Below the pieces are notes generated by a model. It ran no database searches and had not been told where the DNA came from. It saw only the letters and a list, made by a program, of their open reading frames with translations. Below are positions 7,691-17,750 of a DNA stretch of 44,349 bases, one piece after another (within the stretch, counting starts at the first letter, position 1; every line of letters starts with the position of its first letter). Source of the stretch: Chlorobiaceae bacterium (GTDB lineage Bacteria; Bacteroidota; Chlorobiia; Chlorobiales; Chlorobiaceae); the NCBI GenBank assembly GCA_012972825.1, contig JABDHL010000089.1:1-44349 (forward strand), written 5' to 3'. The position numbers and the translations under genes were made by a program.

Positions 7691-10221
7691 ACAGCCGCAT
7701 TACCCAAGCGCTAAGTCGGCTCTTCGATCGTCATAGAATTGTCTTTTGGAATGACGTCAAGAAGGAGTTGCGCGCAGCATTCGATGCTTTGCAGCTTGAT
7801 GGTGTTGAAAAGATTGAACTTGCCAACAACGAGTTTGGCGTGAAGTATCGCATTCTGAGGGAGCATCCTGACCGGAAATTCCTGCTCTATCGCGAAGGGG
7901 CTCAGCCTGAAAAGCTGGATAACTGGTTGCTGGATGTAGAGCTTGCTTATGGTGATTTCCATGCTGACCAGGTTGGCCTATGGCTCTCCGAACTGGAACT
8001 TGGCCATGAGTTTCAGGACGTGGTTAAAGATCATCCAGAATTCTACAGGTCTACCAAGCGGATTGAGAGCCTCCGGCAATTGCTCAAGCAGGACGATACA
8101 CCCGGTATAATCCGTTTGAAGATGCTTGGAGTTTGTGCCGGATCAGAACCACGGCTCGATATTGTGGTGGAGCACCTGCTGGACGAGGTGGCGGGTAAAG
8201 CTTCAAAAGAAAAACAATTGGGCCTTGAATTTCAGGATGGCGACAAGTATCGTCTGATTGAACGCTGTCATCTCGATGGGTATTTCTGGGAGCTTATGAA
8301 GCGGAGCTATGGCTACGAATCATCTGACCCTGGTATGAAGGATTTTGTTATTGAACTTTTCAAGTTCGGCTTTGCAGTGGGAATTGGTGGAAAGGGAGTG
8401 CTGGCCAGTGATGCGCTGGTATTTCTGAAGCGCTGGAAAGACAGCCGTCAATTTGAAAAATGCTTTGATGCGCTTGCTGAAGAGTGTGGAGAGATTCTTC
8501 GTATTGAACAGAAATTGGAAGTTCTGGATTTCCGTCAATTGATTGAACTCGATTATTTTCGGTTGATTGACAAGAAAATTATCAGTGATCTGGTTTGGGC
8601 TCTTGTAACTCAGACGGCGTTCAGCCATGAGATAGCACAATGGATACGCCAGCGCCGTCAAAGCCACTGGTACAACGAATTCCAGCACCTTTACGAAGGT
8701 GTAGAGTATGCCGCGCATTTTATGCAGGCATTCGAAGAGGCAAAGCTGGAAATGAGCTCTATGGCTGACGGCGTGCAGCTCTACAGCCGCTATTGGTTTC
8801 GGCTCGATCAATACTATCGCAAATTCATTTACCATGTCAGCATGTCCGGGCAGGCTTCGTTGATGGCTGAACTGGCTGATAAAATTGAAAATCTCTACTC
8901 CAACAACTACCTCCTGAAATTGAATGATCGGTGGCAGGCATTTGTGGACAAAGCCGATACATGGGAGGCTCCGCCTGTGCCTTTACAGAAAAGTGTTTTT
9001 GAACGTTTTATAGACCCATTCCTCTTAAAGAATAATAAGGTCTGTGTCATTATTTCCGATGCATTGCGCTACGAAATCGGCGATGAACTGCTCACGCTTA
9101 TACGGCAGGAAGACCGATTTGATGCTACTATAGAGCCTTGCCTTTCAATGCTGCCCAGCTATACACAGCTTGGTATGGCTGCGCTTCTCCCAAATAGAGC
9201 CCTGGCGTTTGCCGACAACGATACAGGAGCGGTGTTAGCGGATAATATTAACTCTCAAGGCACGGCGAATCGCTCCAGGATTCTCAACCGGACTGCTTCA
9301 TGGAAGGCTGCTGCCGTAAAGGCTGAAGAGGTTATGGCCCTTAAAGCTGATGAATGTCGGACTTTGCTCCGTGAGCACGATGTCATTTATGTTTACCATA
9401 ATCGCATTGACTTAACCGGTGATAAGCGGGAATCGGAAGAGAGGGTGTTCGAGGCTGTAGAGGATACCTTGCTGGATCTTATAAAGCTTATCAAGAAGCT
9501 TGCAGGGGCTAACGCAACTAACTTACTGGTTACGGCTGATCATGGTTTTATCTATCAGAATCGAGCTCTTGACGAAAGCGATTTTGCGGGTACGGAAGCA
9601 GACGGAGAGCAGATTCTCTATCGTGACCGGCGATTTGTGCTTGGTAAAGGACTCAACGAGAGTTCAAGCCTGCGGAAGTTCAGTTCCTCTCAGTTGGGAC
9701 TTTCGGGAGGGATGGAGGTACTGATTCCGAAATCGATCAACCGTCTGCGTCTCAAAGGTTCTGGCAGTCGTTTTGTGCACGGTGGCGCATCATTGCAGGA
9801 GGTGGTGATTCCACTTGTCAGGATCAACAAAAAGCGCCAGAGTGACCTCTCTACCGTTGACGTGGATATTATTCGTGGAACAAGTTCAGTTATTACATCA
9901 GGCCAGTTGGCTGTTGTGCTTTATCAATCGCAGCCGGTTACCGAAAAAGTTCAGGCAAGGACTCTTGTTGCAGGTATTTATACCCTTACTGGTGATCTTA
10001 TTTCTGATTCACATACCCTTGTTTTTGATGTCATCTCCGATAACTCGCGGGATCGTGAACGGCAGGTTCGATTCGTTCTTACCAGCAAAGCTGATGAGGT
10101 GAATGGTCAGGAGGTTATTTTGAGGCTTGATGAAAAATACCCGGGCACCTCCCACTACAGCGAATACAAGTCAATCCGATATCTGATGAGGCGGTCATTT
10201 ACAAGCGATTTTGATTTTTAA
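7687..10221 (+). CDS. pglZ: BREX alkaline phosphatase-like protein PglZ
   Basis: This 844-residue protein has the PglZ domain of the alkaline phosphatase superfamily. The metal-site motifs are IISDALRYEIGDEL (D458) and TADHGFIYQ (D618, H619), with the conserved C-terminal FVHGGASLQEVVIP. PglZ is the defining core component of all BREX types, required with PglX and BrxC for host methylation and phage exclusion. Length fits type 1 PglZ. The start is GTG 7687, overlapping the DUF4276 stop. brxL follows after 17 bases. No frame damage is seen, so this part of the locus looks functional. Confidence 0.93.
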   Translation: MNSRITQALSRLFDRHRIVFWNDVKKELRAAFDALQLDGVEKIELANNEFGVKYRILREHPDRKFLLYREGAQPEKLDNWLLDVELAYGDFHADQVGLWLSELELGHEFQDVVKDHPEFYRSTKRIESLRQLLKQDDTPGIIRLKMLGVCAGSEPRLDIVVEHLLDEVAGKASKEKQLGLEFQDGDKYRLIERCHLDGYFWELMKRSYGYESSDPGMKDFVIELFKFGFAVGIGGKGVLASDALVFLKRWKDSRQFEKCFDALAEECGEILRIEQKLEVLDFRQLIELDYFRLIDKKIISDLVWALVTQTAFSHEIAQWIRQRRQSHWYNEFQHLYEGVEYAAHFMQAFEEAKLEMSSMADGVQLYSRYWFRLDQYYRKFIYHVSMSGQASLMAELADKIENLYSNNYLLKLNDRWQAFVDKADTWEAPPVPLQKSVFERFIDPFLLKNNKVCVIISDALRYEIGDELLTLIRQEDRFDATIEPCLSMLPSYTQLGMAALLPNRALAFADNDTGAVLADNINSQGTANRSRILNRTASWKAAAVKAEEVMALKADECRTLLREHDVIYVYHNRIDLTGDKRESEERVFEAVEDTLLDLIKLIKKLAGANATNLLVTADHGFIYQNRALDESDFAGTEADGEQILYRDRRFVLGKGLNESSSLRKFSSSQLGLSGGMEVLIPKSINRLRLKGSGSRFVHGGASLQEVVIPLVRINKKRQSDLSTVDVDIIRGTSSVITSGQLAVVLYQSQPVTEKVQARTLVAGIYTLTGDLISDSHTLVFDVISDNSRDRERQVRFVLTSKADEVNGQEVILRLDEKYPGTSHYSEYKSIRYLMRRSFTSDFDF

Positions 10222-10238
10222 ACAGCCAACTGCGGACT

Positions 10239-12320
10239 ATGAATACCCTTGATCAGAAAATAAACACTCATTTTTCTGGACTTGTTGTCCGAAAGGATCT
10301 TGTCAAGACTGTTAAAGGCAATGCTATTGTTCCAACCTATGTGCTTGAATATCTTTTGGGTCAATACTGCGCGACAAGTGACGAGGCTTCGATTCAAACC
10401 GGCATTGAGACTGTTAAGGAGATTCTGCGTAAACACTATGTGCACCGCAATGAAGCCGGGCTCGTTCGCTCTAATATCAAGGAGAAAGGCAGGTATAAGG
10501 TCATCGATAAGATCAGTGTTGCGCTCAATGACAAAACTGATGCTTATGAGGCTGAGTTTTCAAATCTCGGCATCAAAAAGGTTCTAGTAGATTCCGGTAC
10601 AATCAAGACCCATCCAAAACTTCTGGTCGGGGGAGTATGGTGCATTGCCGATATCGAGTACGAATTCAAGGAAGACAAGAACGCGATACCGTGGATCATG
10701 TCGACACTGAAACCCATCCAGCTCTCTCATTTCGATTTTGAGGAATATGTAGAAGCTCGCAAGCAATTCACTACTGATGAGTGGGTTGATCTGCTTATCC
10801 AGAGCATAGGTTTCAATCCTGAGCTGTTTGGCAAGCGCAGCAAGCTGACCCAACTTATCAGGTTGATTCCTTACTGTGAACGCAATTACAACCTTATTGA
10901 ACTTGGTCCGAAGGGGACAGGGAAGTCTCATATTTATTCAGAGTTTTCCCCGCATGGTATTCTTATTTCCGGTGGAGAGGTGACTGTGCCCAAGCTTTTT
11001 GTGAGTAACTCTTCTGGTAAAATCGGACTGGTTGGGTATTGGGATGTCGTTGCTTTTGATGAGTTTGCAGGCAAGCAGAAGCGTGTCGATAAGGCACTTG
11101 TGGATATCATGAAAAACTACATGGCCAACAAGTCCTTCTCCCGAGGCGTTGAAACCCTCGGTGCAGAAGCTTCCATGGTTTTTGTTGGGAACACCCAGCA
11201 TACCGTCCCCTTTATGCTCAAGCATTCAAACCTGTTTGATGAACTGCCCGAAAAGTTTTATGACTCAGCATTTCTTGACCGGATCCATTTCTATGCCCCA
11301 GGCTGGGAAATAGATATTATTCGCGGTGAGATGTTCTCCAGTGGGTATGGGTTTGTGGTCGATTATCTCGCAGAAATACTTCGCTCGATGCGCAACCACG
11401 ACTATTCAGACAGGTATAAGGAACACTTTTCACTTTCATCCGATATATCAACACGTGATCGAGATGGTATTCATAAGACCTTCTCTGGCCTTATGAAAAT
11501 CCTTTTCCCCCAGGGAGGCGCTTTAAAAGCTGAGATTGAAGAAATGCTCACGTTCGCAATCGAAGGGAGGAAAAGGGTAAAAGATCAGGTCATGCGTATT
11601 GATACCACGTACCCGACAGTTCACTTCACCTATACGGATGCCTCAGGTCAATCAAGAACGGTTAAAACGCTCGAAGAAGAGACCTATCCTCATTACTACA
11701 ATCAAACGGTAGGTGAACCAGAAGGCGAGGTTCCACAAGCGGAAAGCATTGAGCTTGATTTTCCGGAGGTGACAGTAAAGCAAACCTCCTTTGCTGGCCC
11801 GACAGTCAAAGAGCAGCATCTGACTTTTCAGGAGAATCAGCGTGGAGTTTCTTATGATACCCTCTTTGGCCACTACCTGAGCGGAGCAAGCAGGATAGTT
11901 GTCACCGATCCTTATATCCGACTTTTCTATCAGGTTCGAAATTTCATGGAGTTCCTTGAAACTGTTCTGAAGTATAAACCCATTGAGGATGAAGTTGCCG
12001 TTCATTTAATTACAACAGAAGACGATTTCAAGGGTGAACAGCAAAAAGAAAACTTCGAAAAAATCAAGGAGTCCTGCGACACAGCAGGTATTGCTTTTAC
12101 CTGGGAGTTTGATGGAACCGGCACGATTCAAGCTCGCCATATCGAGACTGACAATGGATGGAAAATCCTGCTTGATCGGGGACTGGATATTTTTCAGCAC
12201 TATGCAATGAACGATGCGTTCACGTTTAATAATCGCCTCCAGCAGTTCCGCCCATGCAAAGCGTTTGATGTGACTTTTTTAAAAGTACAGGAATCTAAAA
12301 CAGGAACTGAGAAAGAATAA
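10239..12320 (+). CDS. brxL: BrxL AAA+ protein with a C-terminal MIT_C (PLD-like) domain
   Basis: This 693-residue protein has a BrxL N-terminal domain (about 1-150) and an AAA+ ATPase domain (about 190-440) with Walker A GPKGTGKS (223-230) and Walker B VVAFDEFAG (D274/E275). The usual BrxL continuation EIEEMLTFAIEGRKRVKDQ follows. From about residue 535 the expected Lon-like region is replaced by sequence with the pattern of the MITD1 C-terminal domain: SYDTLFGHYL, VVTDPYIR, VHLIT, DNGWKILLDRGLDIFQ and the final RPCKAFDVTFL. BrxL forms DNA-binding rings needed for phage restriction in BREX type 1. It is the last gene of the cluster. Confidence 0.88.
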   Translation: MNTLDQKINTHFSGLVVRKDLVKTVKGNAIVPTYVLEYLLGQYCATSDEASIQTGIETVKEILRKHYVHRNEAGLVRSNIKEKGRYKVIDKISVALNDKTDAYEAEFSNLGIKKVLVDSGTIKTHPKLLVGGVWCIADIEYEFKEDKNAIPWIMSTLKPIQLSHFDFEEYVEARKQFTTDEWVDLLIQSIGFNPELFGKRSKLTQLIRLIPYCERNYNLIELGPKGTGKSHIYSEFSPHGILISGGEVTVPKLFVSNSSGKIGLVGYWDVVAFDEFAGKQKRVDKALVDIMKNYMANKSFSRGVETLGAEASMVFVGNTQHTVPFMLKHSNLFDELPEKFYDSAFLDRIHFYAPGWEIDIIRGEMFSSGYGFVVDYLAEILRSMRNHDYSDRYKEHFSLSSDISTRDRDGIHKTFSGLMKILFPQGGALKAEIEEMLTFAIEGRKRVKDQVMRIDTTYPTVHFTYTDASGQSRTVKTLEEETYPHYYNQTVGEPEGEVPQAESIELDFPEVTVKQTSFAGPTVKEQHLTFQENQRGVSYDTLFGHYLSGASRIVVTDPYIRLFYQVRNFMEFLETVLKYKPIEDEVAVHLITTEDDFKGEQQKENFEKIKESCDTAGIAFTWEFDGTGTIQARHIETDNGWKILLDRGLDIFQHYAMNDAFTFNNRLQQFRPCKAFDVTFLKVQESKTGTEKE

Positions 12321-12371
12321 AAGTATCTGTATCGGCGTGATTTGCAGGAGGCTGATGATTATTGTCTCTGT

Positions 12372-12419
12372 TTCCTTGTTTCGTCCCGAGGTACAAAACA
12401 AGGAACAAAAACTTGTTCC
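12372..12419 (+). other. Two overlapping, mutually exclusive hairpins downstream of brxL
   Basis: TTCCTTGTTT (12372-12381) pairs perfectly with AAACAAGGAA (12396-12405) across a 14-base loop. GGAACAA (12402-12408) pairs with TTGTTCC (12413-12419) across a 4-base loop. The second stem reuses bases of the first arm, so only one can form. There is no clean U-run. It could end the brxL transcript or be a leftover of a small element. Confidence 0.4.
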
Positions 12420-12534
12420 ATTGCCTAATCAAGCTTATTCAATGGTGTCTGGCGGCGGGGTGCATTAACAGGTCAACTGATTATTCTGCAATAAGGTAAA
12501 GCAAAAAATGTAACACAGTATATTATGTTTGCTC

Positions 12535-12729
12535 TTATTTTGCGTAATCAGAAATCGCTTTGGAAAGAATCACCTGATCATTTTCTCCGTTGGGAATCCG
12601 GACGTTTTTCTCAATGAATCTCCATGCATTGGTTTTCTCTGATTTAACAGAAAAAATCACTTTCGCACACTTGAAATCACTGGTACCGGATTTTTTGCCT
12701 TTATCTGCAAACGATTGTTTCTTTGCCAT
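12535..12729 (-). CDS. Small basic hypothetical protein
   Basis: This 64-residue Lys-rich protein begins MAKKQSFADKGKKSG and contains VKSEKTNAWRFIEKNV. The composition and the 'SEKTxxWRFxE' stretch look like a real small nucleic-acid-binding or ribosome-associated protein rather than a chance frame. I do not recognise a named family. It lies at the boundary between the BREX island and housekeeping genes, on the opposite strand to BREX. The ribosome binding site is weak. It could still be a chance frame. Confidence 0.55.
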   Translation of the reverse strand: MAKKQSFADKGKKSGTSDFKCAKVIFSVKSEKTNAWRFIEKNVRIPNGENDQVILSKAISDYAK

Positions 12730-12837
12730 GACTCGTGAAGTAGTTCTTTTGGTTAAGTCGCTGTACTTTTGTGTTTACTGAAATGAACATGAAGGTAATA
12801 AAAAAATAATCGATAACCAAGAGCTGTCATGAAGGAA

Positions 12838-14172
12838 TCAGTAGTGCCAAGTCTCCGCTTCATGCAGTTTTCCCTTATGGAAAATTCCTGTTGCCTTTCC
12901 TTTCAAAGAGCGGTTAAGAAATGGTGTGTTTGCTGATTTGGATTTGAGTGAATCAGCGGTGACAATCCACCGGGTATCAGGATCAATGATCGTGAAATTC
13001 GCCTGTTCTCCAGGTGCGAAAAGAATCGGCTTGAGGTTCAGGATTCTTCTTGGATTGACCGACATCAGTTCAATGGCACGGGAAATGGTAATAACCTTTT
13101 TTTCAACCAGCTCGGTTATCGTCAAACCGAGTGAGGTTTCAAGACCGATAATACCAAACGCGGCCTGGTCAGCAGGACACTCTTTTTCATGAGAGGCATG
13201 AGGTGCATGGTCGGTAGCTATGGCATCAATGGTGCCGTCAGCAAGAGCTTCAAGCAGAGCTTCCCGATTCTCAACGGAGGAGAGCGGAGGTTTCATAATA
13301 TAGTTGCCAATCTGGTCGGCCTGAAAAAGATCTTCATCACTGAGGGTGAAATGGTGCGGTGTCACTTCGCAGGTAACCTGAAGGCCGTCCTGTTTAGCTT
13401 TTCGGACAAGGTCGAGTGCTGGTTTTGTACTGATATGTGCAACATGGTAGCGCGGCCGTTGAAGAGGAGCATGCAGTTTATGCTGTTCCAGATAGTGCAT
13501 AAGAAGCAGATCTCTGCTGAGTGTTATGGCTTCGGAGACATCGGGAATTCCTTTCAGCCCGAGTTTGGTTGAAAACAACCCTTCATTCATGACTGCTTTT
13601 TCAGTAAGCGATTTATCTTCACAGTGCTGAATGATGAGAAGATCAAAGTTTGAAGCATATTCGAAAGCCAACCGCATGATCTGGCTGTTCTGAATGGCTG
13701 AACCGTCATCCGACACGGCGGTGACTCCGTATGAGCGGAACTTTCCAAACGGCGCAAGATGTTCGCCTTTGCTTCCTTCCGTCATAGCCCCGATCACTTC
13801 AAGATCTATGGGGAGCATCGTCGAGTGATGGCGGATATAGGCCACGCCAAGAGGGCTGTCAATGACCGGCTTCGTGTTCGGCATAAGGGCAACGCCGGTA
13901 AATCCCCCGGCAACGGCTGCATTAGAGCCGCTTTCAAGGGTTTCCTTGTATTCCTGCCCCGGTTCCCTGAAATGGCAGTGCATATCGAACAGTCCGGGAG
14001 AAAGTATCCGGCCGCTCAGGTCAATAATTCTGTCATCCGACGAGGCTGCAATACCCTCATTGCCGAAAACGACGGCTTCGATGGTCCCGTCATTGGCCAC
14101 TTTTATCGACCCTGTGGCATCGAGATGTTCAAGAGGATCAAGGATACGGGCATTCTGAAAAATAAGGCTCAT
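12838..14172 (-). CDS. pyrC: Dihydroorotase (type I)
   Basis: This 444-residue amidohydrolase converts N-carbamoyl-aspartate to dihydroorotate in pyrimidine synthesis. Metal ligands are visible in GLFDMHCHFREPG (HxH), HCED, HVAHIST and the Asp in IDAIATDHAPH. PMNTKP near residue 100 is typical. It belongs to the PyrC class I / multifunctional-type family. Its start is 21 bases after the stop of the FAH-family gene, and both are on the - strand, so they are probably co-transcribed. Confidence 0.93.
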   Translation of the reverse strand: MSLIFQNARILDPLEHLDATGSIKVANDGTIEAVVFGNEGIAASSDDRIIDLSGRILSPGLFDMHCHFREPGQEYKETLESGSNAAVAGGFTGVALMPNTKPVIDSPLGVAYIRHHSTMLPIDLEVIGAMTEGSKGEHLAPFGKFRSYGVTAVSDDGSAIQNSQIMRLAFEYASNFDLLIIQHCEDKSLTEKAVMNEGLFSTKLGLKGIPDVSEAITLSRDLLLMHYLEQHKLHAPLQRPRYHVAHISTKPALDLVRKAKQDGLQVTCEVTPHHFTLSDEDLFQADQIGNYIMKPPLSSVENREALLEALADGTIDAIATDHAPHASHEKECPADQAAFGIIGLETSLGLTITELVEKKVITISRAIELMSVNPRRILNLKPILFAPGEQANFTIIDPDTRWIVTADSLKSKSANTPFLNRSLKGKATGIFHKGKLHEAETWHY

Positions 14173-14193
14173 TGCTCTTGAAAAATTAAAGCG

Positions 14194-14913
14194 TTAGATA
14201 ACCCGTGCCTGAAGACTGACAAGCTCCCGATGACGCTGAGTGCTGTTTTCCGGCATGGAAAGTACTGCCTTCAATGTGTCACCGGAAGAAACTCTGCCCA
14301 CACCGGCGGGCGTTCCTGTAAATATAAGGTCACCGCGGCGTAATCCGTAAAGATACGATAAATAATGGATAAGCGCGGCTGGAGTATGGAGCATTTCAGA
14401 CACATTTCCCAGCTGAACCTGTGAACCATTCAGTTCAAGCGAAATTTCAAGATTTTTCGGAAACACAGCATCATTGAAGGGCACAACATCAGAAATCAGC
14501 GCGCTTTTCCTGAAACCCTTGCTTTTCAGCCATGGGTTACCTGCTTTTTTTGCAGCAAGCTGAACATCGCGCAGCGTCATGTCGAGACCTGCACCGAAAC
14601 CGGCAATGTAGTTCGGGGCCTCCTCAATCGAGCAGCCATCGCACGATTTCCCTATAAGCAGAACTATTTCAGCCTCATAGTGCATGTTTGAGGAGAGAGG
14701 GCGACCCTGAAATTCAGGCACAGCAATCACTCCTTCAGTATCAAGAGCAGTGGGGGGTTTCATGAAAATGATCGGTTCACCCTCCTCCTCGATGTGTGCG
14801 CCCGCTTTGGCACCTTCAAGCAGCTGCATCTCCCGGGCATGTTCCCTGTAGTTTTTTCCGACACAATAAATGGCACCAGGAACAATAGTTCTGCGATCAA
14901 GAAGGGTTTCCAT
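14194..14913 (-). CDS. Fumarylacetoacetate hydrolase (FAH) family protein
   Basis: This 239-residue protein has the FAH fold: YCVGKNYREHA at the start, PIIFMKPPTAL, HYEAEIVLLIGK (acidic metal ligand), GFGAGLDMTLRD, KGFRKSALI and DLIFTGTPAGVG. Family members hydrolyse or decarboxylate beta-diketo acids such as acylpyruvates, or decarboxylate oxaloacetate; the length suits acylpyruvase/YcgM-type enzymes. The exact substrate is not given by sequence. It is the likely first gene of a unit with pyrC, divergent from the cyclo-ligase gene across a short promoter gap. Confidence 0.85.
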   Translation of the reverse strand: METLLDRRTIVPGAIYCVGKNYREHAREMQLLEGAKAGAHIEEEGEPIIFMKPPTALDTEGVIAVPEFQGRPLSSNMHYEAEIVLLIGKSCDGCSIEEAPNYIAGFGAGLDMTLRDVQLAAKKAGNPWLKSKGFRKSALISDVVPFNDAVFPKNLEISLELNGSQVQLGNVSEMLHTPAALIHYLSYLYGLRRGDLIFTGTPAGVGRVSSGDTLKAVLSMPENSTQRHRELVSLQARVI

Positions 14914-14986
14914 CTTCTATTTTATTATTTTAGTTTCAGGTAATGTATTCTATCAAGCATAATTGTTCGACGGGAAATATCATGCG

Positions 14987-15601
14987 ATGACAGGTATGGC
15001 GACAGGGGAAGAAGATACAGAAGTTGTTTTTAAAAAAGCAGCTCTCAGAACAAGGATGCTTGCTTCAAGACGTTTGATTCCGGAACGATCGCGCGCTGAA
15101 ATGAGTCAATCTATAGCCGGGTATGTCCTTGGATTGCCCGAAATTCTCACTGCCAACTGTATTCATCTCTATCTTGCCATTTCCTCTCATGCCGAAGTGG
15201 ATACCGCTCCAATTGTTGAGGGGCTTGGTGCAATGGGGAAAGAGATTTCGGTGCCGGTTATCAGGGATGGCAAACTTTTTTCGGCTGCTTTCCGGAAAGG
15301 GGATTCACTTCAGCCTGCACAATTCGGACTGCCCGAACCAGCAGTGGTCTTGATGATTGATGAATTGCAGCTGGATGTGGTTCTTATGCCTCTTCTAGCT
15401 TATGACAGAAAAGGATATCGTCTCGGATATGGCAAAGGGTTTTATGATTTTTTTCTTCGGCGGCTTTCCATGCAGGGAAGAAAACCTTGCCGTATAGGCC
15501 TTTCGTTCAGCCGGCAGATGGTTGATGAGCTTCCTTTAAACCAATGGGATGAAGCTCTTGATGGCGTTGTTCATGAGCATGGAATTATTCGGTTTACTTA
15601 A
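14987..15601 (+). CDS. 5-formyltetrahydrofolate cyclo-ligase
   Basis: This is a protein of about 204 residues of the MTHFS family, which converts 5-formyl-THF to 5,10-methenyl-THF using ATP. Family motifs are the N-terminal [13 protein letters not shown], the central [23 protein letters not shown] (substrate and phosphate loop) and IGLSFSRQ. I prefer ATG 14987 over TTG 14963; ATG 14996 is also possible. Divergent from the FAH gene. The ppk gene starts 20 bases after its stop, which suggests co-transcription. Confidence 0.88.
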   Translation: MTGMATGEEDTEVVFKKAALRTRMLASRRLIPERSRAEMSQSIAGYVLGLPEILTANCIHLYLAISSHAEVDTAPIVEGLGAMGKEISVPVIRDGKLFSAAFRKGDSLQPAQFGLPEPAVVLMIDELQLDVVLMPLLAYDRKGYRLGYGKGFYDFFLRRLSMQGRKPCRIGLSFSRQMVDELPLNQWDEALDGVVHEHGIIRFT

Positions 15602-15620
15602 TAATTACAGATTTTTTTTT

Positions 15621-17732
15621 ATGACGACAGGGGCTGAAACCAACGTACAGGCGTCTTCGCTCAAGTTTTTCAATACCTCTCTCTATGTCAACAGGGAGTT
15701 GAGCTGGATTGATTTCAATCAGAGGGTGCTTGAGGAAGCGCTCAATCCAGAAGCGCATCCGCTTCTGGAGAGAGTGAAATTCATATCGATTTTCAGTTCA
15801 AACCTCGATGAATATTTTATGATCAGGGTTGCGGGTATCGAGGATCAGTATGAGGCCGGTATTCAGGATCGGACAATCGATGGGCTTACACCTGCAGAGC
15901 AGCTGGAAAAGATCCGTACCATGGTTCTGCAGCAGCTCAGTGAGCGAAACGAATGTTTTTATCACGACCTCCTGCCTGCCTTGCAAAAGGAGGGTATCGA
16001 GTTTCTTCGGGTATCAGAACTCTCTGCAACAGAGCAGAGAGCGTTGAGTCATTTTTTCCGCAAGGAAATATATCCCGTATTGACTCCTCTGGCATTCGAT
16101 ACCGGCCATCCATTTCCTTTTATGTCAAACCTCTCGCTGAATCTCGCAATTGAACTTGAGGATGAGGAAAGCGGGTCTCTGAAGTTTGCCCGCGTGAAGG
16201 TTCCGAGTATTCTTCCCAGGTTGCTTCGACTCAATGATATCAAAGGGTTTAATGATGAAAGCGGCATCATCCGCTTTATCTGGCTTGAAGACCTTATTGA
16301 AAACAATCTGTCACACCTCTTTCCGAAGATGAAGATTACAAAATCGCATCTTTTCAGATTGATTCGCGATGCTGATATTGAGATTGAGGAGGATGAAGCC
16401 GGCGATCTGCTTAAGACTATTGAGCAGGGTCTCCGCTCCCGCCGTTACGGCAAGGTAGTGAGACTTGACATTACTCCGGCAATGCCTCAGTCGGTGAGAA
16501 AACTCCTTATGAAAAATCTTGATGTTGCAAAAAGAAACGTCTATGAAATAGATGGAGCGCTGGGACTCAGCTGTCTTATTGATCTTTTAAAGATAGATCG
16601 TCCTACTCTGAAAGATGAACCTTTTATATCCGGCAACCGGCTTGAAGAGCAGTTCGGTGCTGATATTTTCAGTGCCATAAGGGCTAAAGATCAGCTGCTT
16701 TACCATCCATACGACTCGTTTCAGCCGGTCATCGATTTTATCAATCAGGCAGCAGTCGATTCTGACGTACTTTCAATAAAACAGACACTCTACAGGGTTG
16801 GAAGCAACTCACCCATCGTCAAGGCATTGATGAAGGCTGCTGAACGGGGTAAACAGGTTGCCGTTCTCGTGGAACTTAAGGCAAGATTTGATGAAGAGAA
16901 CAATATCGTCTGGGCCCGGGCCCTTGAGGATGTCGGGGTGCATGTCGCCTACGGTTTGCCTGGACTGAAAACCCATGCAAAGCTTACCCTGGTTGTTCGT
17001 CGTGAACAAAAAAGGCTGAAGCGCTATCTACATCTTGGTACAGGTAACTACAACCCTGCGACAGGAAAGATCTATACTGATTACAGTCTGTTCACGGTCA
17101 ACGAACAACTCGCCAATGAGGTGGCTGAACTTTTCAATGCCTTGACCGGATATTCCAAACATACAGCGTATAAAAAGCTTCTTGTTTCGCCGATCAACAC
17201 CAGAGAGAGGCTTATCGAGATGATCGATCGTGAAATTGAGTGGTGCAGTCAGGAAGGCAAGGGTCGAATAATCATGAAAATGAATGCCCTTGTCGATGCG
17301 AAGACCATACGGGCACTTTACAAAGCTTCCTGTGAGGGTGTTACTATTGATCTTATTGTTCGTGGCATCTGCTGTCTGAAGCCCGGAATCTGCGGGATAA
17401 GCGACAATATTCGTGTTATCAGCGTTATTGGCCGTTTTCTTGAGCACAGCAGGGCATACTACTTTCATAATGGAGGCAAGGAGGAACTCTATCTCGGCAG
17501 TGCCGACATCATGCCAAGAAATCTTGACGACCGGGTTGAAACCCTTTTTCCTGTGTTTGATATATCGCTCATTCAGGTTGTCAAAGCAGATCTTGAACTT
17601 ATTTTAAGCGACAATGTCAAGGCATGGGAGATGAACCCTGATGGCGTATACTCAAAAATCAACAATGATGCACCGAAAGTAAACAGTCAGGTTCTCTTTT
17701 TAACACGGTCAGTCTTTAAAAAAATTACGTAA
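15621..17732 (+). CDS. ppk1: Polyphosphate kinase
   Basis: This enzyme of about 703 residues makes polyphosphate reversibly from ATP. Family blocks are [15 protein letters not shown] at the N terminus, [13 protein letters not shown], the catalytic histidine block [14 protein letters not shown] followed by HLGTGNYNP, and the second histidine in [10 protein letters not shown], then [17 protein letters not shown] chose ATG 15621, since residue numbering then fits the family; the frame extends upstream into the cyclo-ligase gene. It lies in a + strand run with rpiB and a CBS-domain gene. Polyphosphate is a common phosphate and energy store in phototrophs. Confidence 0.95.
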   Translation: MTTGAETNVQASSLKFFNTSLYVNRELSWIDFNQRVLEEALNPEAHPLLERVKFISIFSSNLDEYFMIRVAGIEDQYEAGIQDRTIDGLTPAEQLEKIRTMVLQQLSERNECFYHDLLPALQKEGIEFLRVSELSATEQRALSHFFRKEIYPVLTPLAFDTGHPFPFMSNLSLNLAIELEDEESGSLKFARVKVPSILPRLLRLNDIKGFNDESGIIRFIWLEDLIENNLSHLFPKMKITKSHLFRLIRDADIEIEEDEAGDLLKTIEQGLRSRRYGKVVRLDITPAMPQSVRKLLMKNLDVAKRNVYEIDGALGLSCLIDLLKIDRPTLKDEPFISGNRLEEQFGADIFSAIRAKDQLLYHPYDSFQPVIDFINQAAVDSDVLSIKQTLYRVGSNSPIVKALMKAAERGKQVAVLVELKARFDEENNIVWARALEDVGVHVAYGLPGLKTHAKLTLVVRREQKRLKRYLHLGTGNYNPATGKIYTDYSLFTVNEQLANEVAELFNALTGYSKHTAYKKLLVSPINTRERLIEMIDREIEWCSQEGKGRIIMKMNALVDAKTIRALYKASCEGVTIDLIVRGICCLKPGICGISDNIRVISVIGRFLEHSRAYYFHNGGKEELYLGSADIMPRNLDDRVETLFPVFDISLIQVVKADLELILSDNVKAWEMNPDGVYSKINNDAPKVNSQVLFLTRSVFKKIT

Positions 17733-17750
17733 ACTCAAAGTAAACAAATT

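Noticed and set aside
8320-8835. 171-codon frame on the - strand
   Set aside because: It is antisense to pglZ, which is intact and conserved; no motifs in the shadow product.
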